Positions 20,536-24,189 of a stretch of DNA of 24,189 nt are shown here, one piece after another. The notes below the pieces were generated by a model. That model ran no database searches and had not been told where the DNA came from. It saw only the letters and a program-made list of their open reading frames with translations. Positions within the stretch are counted from its first letter, which is position 1; every line of letters starts with the position of its first letter. Made by a program: the position numbers and the translations under genes. The stretch lies in assembly GCA_900617975.1 (NCBI GenBank), contig UZAE01012400.1:19115-43303 (forward strand), given 5' to 3'. The stretch is from Rodentolepis nana (lineage: Eukaryota; Platyhelminthes; Cestoda; Cyclophyllidea; Hymenolepididae).

Positions 20536-20541
20536 AATAAA
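20536..20541 (+). promoter_or_regulatory. Polyadenylation signal of NPRL3
   Basis: AATAAA 277 bases after the NPRL3 stop, followed by a G-run. The stretch 20260-20620 holds nothing else recognisable. Confidence 0.4.
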
Positions 20542-20862
20542 TAAGGGGGGGATATTGAGAAGTTCTATACTTTACACATTTGGGTGAATTAGCGTCTCAA
20601 CTCCACACTGAAGCAGATACTGAGACCTGCAACAGTAGCAGAGCCAAACACAACTGGGATGCAACGAAGGTGGTTTCACCTTTTGGGGAGCAATGGTAGG
20701 TCATACTAGTTTTCTTTAAGCAATCTTATTAAGCGTTAGGTCATTACTAAGACAAGCAAATCAAGAGGGAAATTAGGTAAAAATGGAGCACAAGAGTGAA
20801 AAATCAATTAAAATTAGCAATGGGTCAGCTGACTCCAATTCCACGTGGGAGACAAAGGGGAA

Positions 20863-21213
20863 ATGGCTGAGGGAAATGAAGATGATGTGTACATGCTTGA
20901 GGTGGCAGTCCCACCATTTGAGAATGAATTTGAAGAAGAACAACTGGAAGTGGATTGTGTAGACGCTTTTTCAAAATTGCCCACTACCGAAGTCAACTCA
21001 TTTCGATGGACCAGCCTTAAAAAGAAAGTTCTCGAGTACAAGGACTATCTAGAAGCGAAGGCAGACCACCTAAATACTGTAAAGCACGATGATGAGTCGT
21101 CTCAGGAGTATTATAAAAGGTGCTTATTAGTGTTGAAACGACTAAACACAATTGAAAGAGAGGCCATTGAGAAGAGACAATCAACACGTCCAAGTAAACG
21201 ACGTCGATGTTGA
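20863..21213 (+). CDS. Unrecognised small acidic/basic protein, duplicate 1
   Basis: 116 residues from the ATG at 20863 (context GGGGAAATGGCTG); the frame is open from further upstream but without an ATG. Residues 1-30 are acidic (GNEDD, ENEFEEEQL). A conserved core SKLPTTEV followed by SFRW and SLKKKVLEYKDYLEAK is predicted helical, and the rest of the central region looks like a coiled coil. The protein ends in the basic tail EKRQSTRPSKRRRC, a likely nuclear localisation signal. No introns; AATAAA at 21380-21385 follows. It has a full-length paralogue 1040 bp downstream. I do not recognise the family; a nuclear scaffold or complex subunit is a guess from composition only. Confidence 0.65.
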   Translation: MAEGNEDDVYMLEVAVPPFENEFEEEQLEVDCVDAFSKLPTTEVNSFRWTSLKKKVLEYKDYLEAKADHLNTVKHDDESSQEYYKRCLLVLKRLNTIEREAIEKRQSTRPSKRRRC

Positions 21214-21379
21214 AAAGGAAGCAGATTTATCAACATTTTGCTTTACTTTCTTAGTACAAACCATAATTAGGATTTGTTTAAATTAACAAACTATTTTTTA
21301 GTTCTGACTTGCTATATATTTACATATCTGGCTATTGGTAATTAATTTTTAATTTTAATTTTTAAATACTCTAGTTCTT

Positions 21380-21385
21380 AATAAA
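21380..21385 (+). promoter_or_regulatory. Polyadenylation signal of duplicate 1
   Basis: AATAAA in the unit 1 3' region; the equivalent site in unit 2 is at 22419-22424, so it is kept in both copies. Confidence 0.5.
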
Positions 21386-21902
21386 TTACTTGAGCTCCCT
21401 CCCTCTGTTTGAGGAGTGAAAAGATCATTAAGAGGGCACAATAGTGTTCCTCCCTGTATTCGTCGCCGAATTTTAGACCTAATGATTAAAAGTAATTTTC
21501 TCTTCCAAATTTTAAGCAATTCAGTTCTAATTCGTCATCGAATTTCACATACACACACATACATTATATTGAGTTTACATTTTGCCTAGAGGATTGAGAA
21601 ATTGCGTCCATGAAAGTGTAGCGGACTGTTAAGTAGTTTTTATGACCTGCAACAGCAACAGAGCCAAACACGACTGGGTTGCAACGAAGGTGATTCCACC
21701 TTTGGGGGGGGGCAATGATAGATCTTTCTAGTTTTCCTTAAACAATCTTATTAAGCGTTAGGTCATTACTAAGACAAGCAAATCAAGAGGGAAATTAATT
21801 TGTCGAATTGGAATTGGTAAAAACGGAATACAAGAGTGGAAAATCAATTGAAATCAGCAATAGGTCATCTGACTCCATTTCCACGTGGGAGACAAAGGGG
21901 AA

Positions 21903-22253
21903 ATGGCTAAGGGAAATGAAGATGATTTGTTTATGCTTGATGTGGCAGTCCCACCATATGAAAATGAATTTGAAGAGGAACAATTGAGAGAAGATTGCAA
22001 TGAAGCTTTATCGAAATTGCCCACTACCGAAGTCGGCTCGTTTCGATGGAATAGCCTTAAAAAGAAAGTGGTCGATTACAAAGAGTATCTTCAAGCAAAG
22101 TCAAAATATCTAGAGAAAGTGGAAAAAGATCGAGATTTGAGTATGGAGCTTTATGCAAAGAGCGTAGGACTGATGGAACAACTTGCTGCAATTGAACAAG
22201 AAGCCACTGAGAAGAGACAATCAACACGTCCAAGTAAACGACGCCGATGTTGA
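21903..22253 (+). CDS. Unrecognised small acidic/basic protein, duplicate 2
   Basis: 116 residues, the same length as duplicate 1, with the same start context (GGGGAAATGGCTA) and the same last 14 residues EKRQSTRPSKRRRC. By hand alignment about 75 of 116 positions are identical. The N-terminal half and the tail are well kept, while residues 66-101 differ at roughly two thirds of positions. No gap is needed, and both frames are intact, so both copies look maintained by selection. AATAAA at 22419-22424. Function unknown; predicted helical with a nuclear-type basic tail. Confidence 0.65.
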   Translation: MAKGNEDDLFMLDVAVPPYENEFEEEQLREDCNEALSKLPTTEVGSFRWNSLKKKVVDYKEYLQAKSKYLEKVEKDRDLSMELYAKSVGLMEQLAAIEQEATEKRQSTRPSKRRRC

Positions 22254-22418
22254 AATAGAAGCAGATCTATCGACATTTTGCTTTACTTTCTTAGTACAAA
22301 CTCTAATTGGGATTTGTTTAAATTAACAAACAATTTTTTTAATTCTGAATTGCTGTATTTACATATCTGACTATTGGAAATTAATTTTTAATTTTAATTA
22401 TTAAATACTCTGGTTTTT

Positions 22419-22424
22419 AATAAA
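22419..22424 (+). promoter_or_regulatory. Polyadenylation signal of duplicate 2
   Basis: AATAAA in the unit 2 3' region, matching the site in unit 1. Confidence 0.5.
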
Positions 22425-22678
22425 TTACTCGAGCTCTCTATGCTAGAGGAGTTAAATCTGTAAGGCTTAAAGATCATAAAGAGGGCACAATAGTGTATGG
22501 GACACGTCATCGTTTAACGTGTCATCGCATGCCTGCAGGCCAGGATTGGGAGGTGCGCCGTACAACTCTGTGAGCAGCGACTGTACAAACAGTGGCCAAT
22601 CAGTAGCCTCCGTTTGTTTAACCTAATCCCCCATCCTGATCATGACTAAGCTCCCCGCGTGTACACTTGATCCACAAT

Positions 22679-22693
22679 AATCCTACTGAATAA
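22679..22693. repeat. Left target-site duplication of SINE-like copy F
   Basis: AATCCTACTGAATAA, repeated exactly at 23014-23028 on the other side of copy F. Confidence 0.8.
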
Positions 22694-23013
22694 GGGTTGT
22701 GTGATAGACTTGCCACCACGTGGTGGAGCCTGGGCAACGTATACTCATACGGCAAAAAGTCTATTACCTGGCAGTGGACTTCAAATTACCATGACCCCAC
22801 TGTACGTCATATTCGACTACTTTCACAGTACTCATCCCACCTTTTTGACACCTTATCTACCTTCGTCTTTGATACACTCTTCTGTCTCCCCCCCCCCTCT
22901 CGAATTATTTACACTTTGATGTTCCTTCCCCTCTGTGAAGACTGAAGTCTACTAAAGGGCTAATGATAACAATCAAAACGCCCGTCATTTAATATAATAA
23001 TAATAATAAAACA
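22694..23013 (+). mobile_element. SINE-like element, copy F (best copy of the family)
   Basis: 320 bp between exact 15-bp direct repeats (22679-22693 and 23014-23028). It starts GGGTTGTGTGATAGACTTGC, contains the palindrome CCACCACGTGGTGG and a C-run, and ends with GGGCTAATGATAACAATC, GCCCGTCATTTAATATAATA and an AAT-repeat tail. A long target duplication plus an A/T-rich simple-repeat tail is the mark of target-primed reverse transcription, as used by SINEs and LINEs. I see no convincing tRNA-type A and B boxes, so the head could come from another RNA or from a LINE end. The ORFs inside it are not genes. Confidence 0.7.
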
Positions 23014-23028
23014 AATCCTACTGAATAA
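23014..23028. repeat. Right target-site duplication of SINE-like copy F
   Basis: AATCCTACTGAATAA, exact copy of 22679-22693, directly after the AAT-rich tail. Confidence 0.8.
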
Positions 23029-23163
23029 ACGTGCTCCGTGCTACACGTCTGTTTCCTTTCTGAATAAACGTGCTCCGTGCTGCACGTCTGTTTCCTTTAT
23101 GCTATAGCTGTTCTGGGAGTCTAGCTAGATGTAGGAGAATCTGCCACAGTATTTCTGAGTCAG

Positions 23164-23449
23164 TCAGGCTTTACTAGCGTAGCAATCCGTGGAGCTATAG
23201 CTTAGCTGTTCTGGGAGTCTAGCTAGGTGTTGGAGAATCTGCCATAGAGATTTCGGTCAGGCTTTACTAGCGTAGCAATCCGCTACAATGCAATCCGGTC
23301 AGGCTTTACTAAGGTAGCAATCCGTTACAATTCTCAACCGGTCTGGCTTTACTAAGGTAGCAATCCGCTACAAGTCTTTAACCAAGGCTTTACGAAGGTA
23401 GCAATCCGCTACATGTTCGAGAACTTTACTAGTGTAGCAATCCGTTACA
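23164..23449 (+). repeat. Six tandem hairpin repeats in the LTR-like element
   Basis: The motif CTTTACTA--GTAGCAATCC-GYTACA occurs six times, beginning near 23167, 23259, 23301, 23344, 23387 and 23424; the last four are spaced about 40 bp. GTAGC and GCTAC form a 5-bp stem around the loop AATCC; variants with GTTAC keep pairing as G-U in RNA. A larger duplicated block (TGTTCTGGGAGTCTAGCTAG and its surroundings) also occurs twice, near 23108 and 23207. Confidence 0.75.
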
Positions 23450-24095
23450 AGTGTGATTCAAATTTTAAGTAATTTTAATTCTAATTCGTCAGTGAATCGA
23501 ACGCGCACGCACACATACATTTTATATTGAGCTAATGTTTTGTATAGAGGACTAGCAATTGGGTCTATGAAAGTAAGGAACTCGTGTCATTTGCTTAATA
23601 AAAAATGTTCCCGTTGGTCTAATTGGTCTATCAGTAACATAATGTGCTCGTCATTACAATGGAAACATTACTTTCTCAACTGGACTTATTCGCACATATT
23701 AGTTGCCTTGTATGTCACTAGCTCTGCTAAAAACGTGGTTTTTGCTGTATCCCTGAAATTGCCACTGTTGGTTACTTGTTTTTTATGCCCTGGTTAATTT
23801 GCTTTAACTAGTTTGGAATTAAGCAAAAATTTGTGCATATATATTACCTAAAGTTAAGTGCATAAGTACAACCGTGAATTGGACTTATATCGATTCCCCA
23901 AAATTGGTGAAATATGATTATGGCAATAAGTTATTTGGGATTTTTTCAGGAATAAATAGCGACATCATTTATTATAATTAACTTAATAGGCCTTTTTCAG
24001 TTTCAAGTCTTCATTTTATGCCTTACGTTATACACCTTCTATCTTTAAATAGCCTTATAAAAAAAAACACTGCTCTATCAAAGAGAACACCACCC
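23450..24095. other. Flank of the duplication and AT-rich spacer
   Basis: 23455-23575 repeats 21503-21620 (AAATTTTAAG, TTCTAATTCGTC, CACACATACAT, ATTGAG, TAGAGGA, CTATGAAAG). The remainder is AT-rich; the 85-codon frame at 23540-23797 starts without an ATG and matches nothing I know. Confidence 0.5.
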
Positions 24096-24189
24096 TGAGG
24101 GACACGTTATCGCTGTGTGCGTCATCGTATGCCTGCATGTCTGCTCGCCAGGATTGGGAGGTGCGGCCGTACAACTCTGTGTGCAGCGA
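24096..24189 (+). mobile_element. 5' end of a further LTR-like element, cut by the window edge
   Basis: GAGGGACACGTTATCG, GCGTCATCGTATGCCTGCAT and CGCCAGGATTGGGAGGTGCG, then GTACAACTCTGTGTGCAGCGA match 22497-22590 with small differences. Same orientation as the element at 22497. Confidence 0.65.

Larger units (their letters stand above)
20621..21452 (+). repeat. Tandem duplication, unit 1
   Basis: It begins with ACCTGCAACAGTAGCAGAGC and ends with GAGGGCACAATAGTGT. Unit 2 (21643-22496) repeats it in the same order: leader, gene, 3' UTR and polyadenylation signal. Some flank blocks are nearly unchanged, for example about 60 bases around 20730-20776. The stretch from about 21503 to 21620 downstream of unit 1 recurs at 23455-23575 after unit 2, so the true duplicated segment is larger. 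Confidence 0.85.
21643..22496 (+). repeat. Tandem duplication, unit 2
   Basis: It starts GACCTGCAACAGCAACAGAG and follows unit 1 collinearly to GAGGGCACAATAGTGT, where an LTR-like element is inserted. Downstream flank resembling 21503-21620 resumes at 23455. Confidence 0.85.
22497..23449 (+). mobile_element. LTR-like element (probable solo LTR or TRIM-type), interrupted by a SINE-like insertion
   Basis: Starts near TATGGGACACGTCATCG and ends CCGTTACA, close to the usual TG...CA. AGTGT occurs on both sides (22492-22496 and 23450-23454), a possible 5-bp target duplication. Without the nested SINE-like copy and one of its 15-bp repeats it is about 618 bp. ACTGAATAAACGTGCTCCGTG looks like an LTR polyadenylation/R region, and the 39-bp unit beginning CTGAATAAACGTGCTCC is present twice (about 23021-23098). 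The distal part carries hairpin repeats. No coding capacity. Related 5' ends occur at 24096 (+) and 13058 (-). Short non-coding terminal-repeat retrotransposons (TRIMs) are known in taeniid tapeworms; identity with those was not tested. Confidence 0.6.

Noticed and set aside
22694..22945. Frames of 72 and 82 codons
   Set aside because: They lie wholly in SINE-like copy F.
23164..23449. CRISPR-like array appearance of the regular repeats
   Set aside because: Repeats are imperfect, the spacing varies, they belong to an LTR-like element, and the genome is eukaryotic.
1..24189. tRNA, rRNA or spliced-leader RNA genes
   Set aside because: None was recognised by eye on either strand; a covariance-model search would be needed to exclude them.

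Overview
The window looks like nuclear DNA of a parasitic flatworm, most likely a tapeworm (cestode). The genes are eukaryotic and split by short GT-AG introns. Their lengths fall in two classes, 37-41 bp and about 70-80 bp, the pattern known from cestode genomes. Several start codons lie 3-14 bases after a pyrimidine-rich AG, as expected where a spliced leader is joined. The DNA is AT-rich, with many dispersed repeats. I cannot name the species.

Left part (1-8573): the last two exons of an unrecognised + strand gene (to 451); a first coding exon of an AIP-like FKBP protein (1134-1706) whose remaining exons I cannot find; an inverted pair of dispersed SINE-like repeats (about 2115-3400); an intronless minus-strand CIR1 gene (3772-4557); then about 4 kb with no gene I can defend.

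Middle part (8574-20259), all on + strand: a six-exon BTB protein with a jacalin-like C-terminus (8574-10128), then a dense cluster of conserved genes: PNO1 (40S ribosome maturation), PEN-2 (gamma-secretase), POP7 (RNase P/MRP) and NPRL3 (GATOR1). PEN-2 and POP7 are only 5 bases apart, with no AATAAA between them, so they are probably one polycistronic unit resolved by trans-splicing. POP7 and NPRL3 are 127 bases apart and may belong to it. The members share no single pathway; the link looks transcriptional. I rebuilt all exon models by hand from frame, splice sites and resemblance to remembered family members.

Right part (20260-24189): a tandem duplication of a small unrecognised gene (20863-21213 and 21903-22253) with a basic C-terminal tail. 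The second unit is followed by an LTR-like insertion (22497-23449) that itself carries a SINE-like element flanked by exact 15-bp direct repeats, so three layers of insertion and duplication can be read. The LTR-like element ends in six tandem copies of a small hairpin motif. A further copy of its 5' end runs off the window.

The most interesting signals are the SINE-like family with a clean target-site duplication, the hairpin-repeat LTR-like element, the PEN-2/POP7 junction where the stop codon can double as a trans-splice acceptor, and the duplicated gene whose core has diverged more than its flanks.
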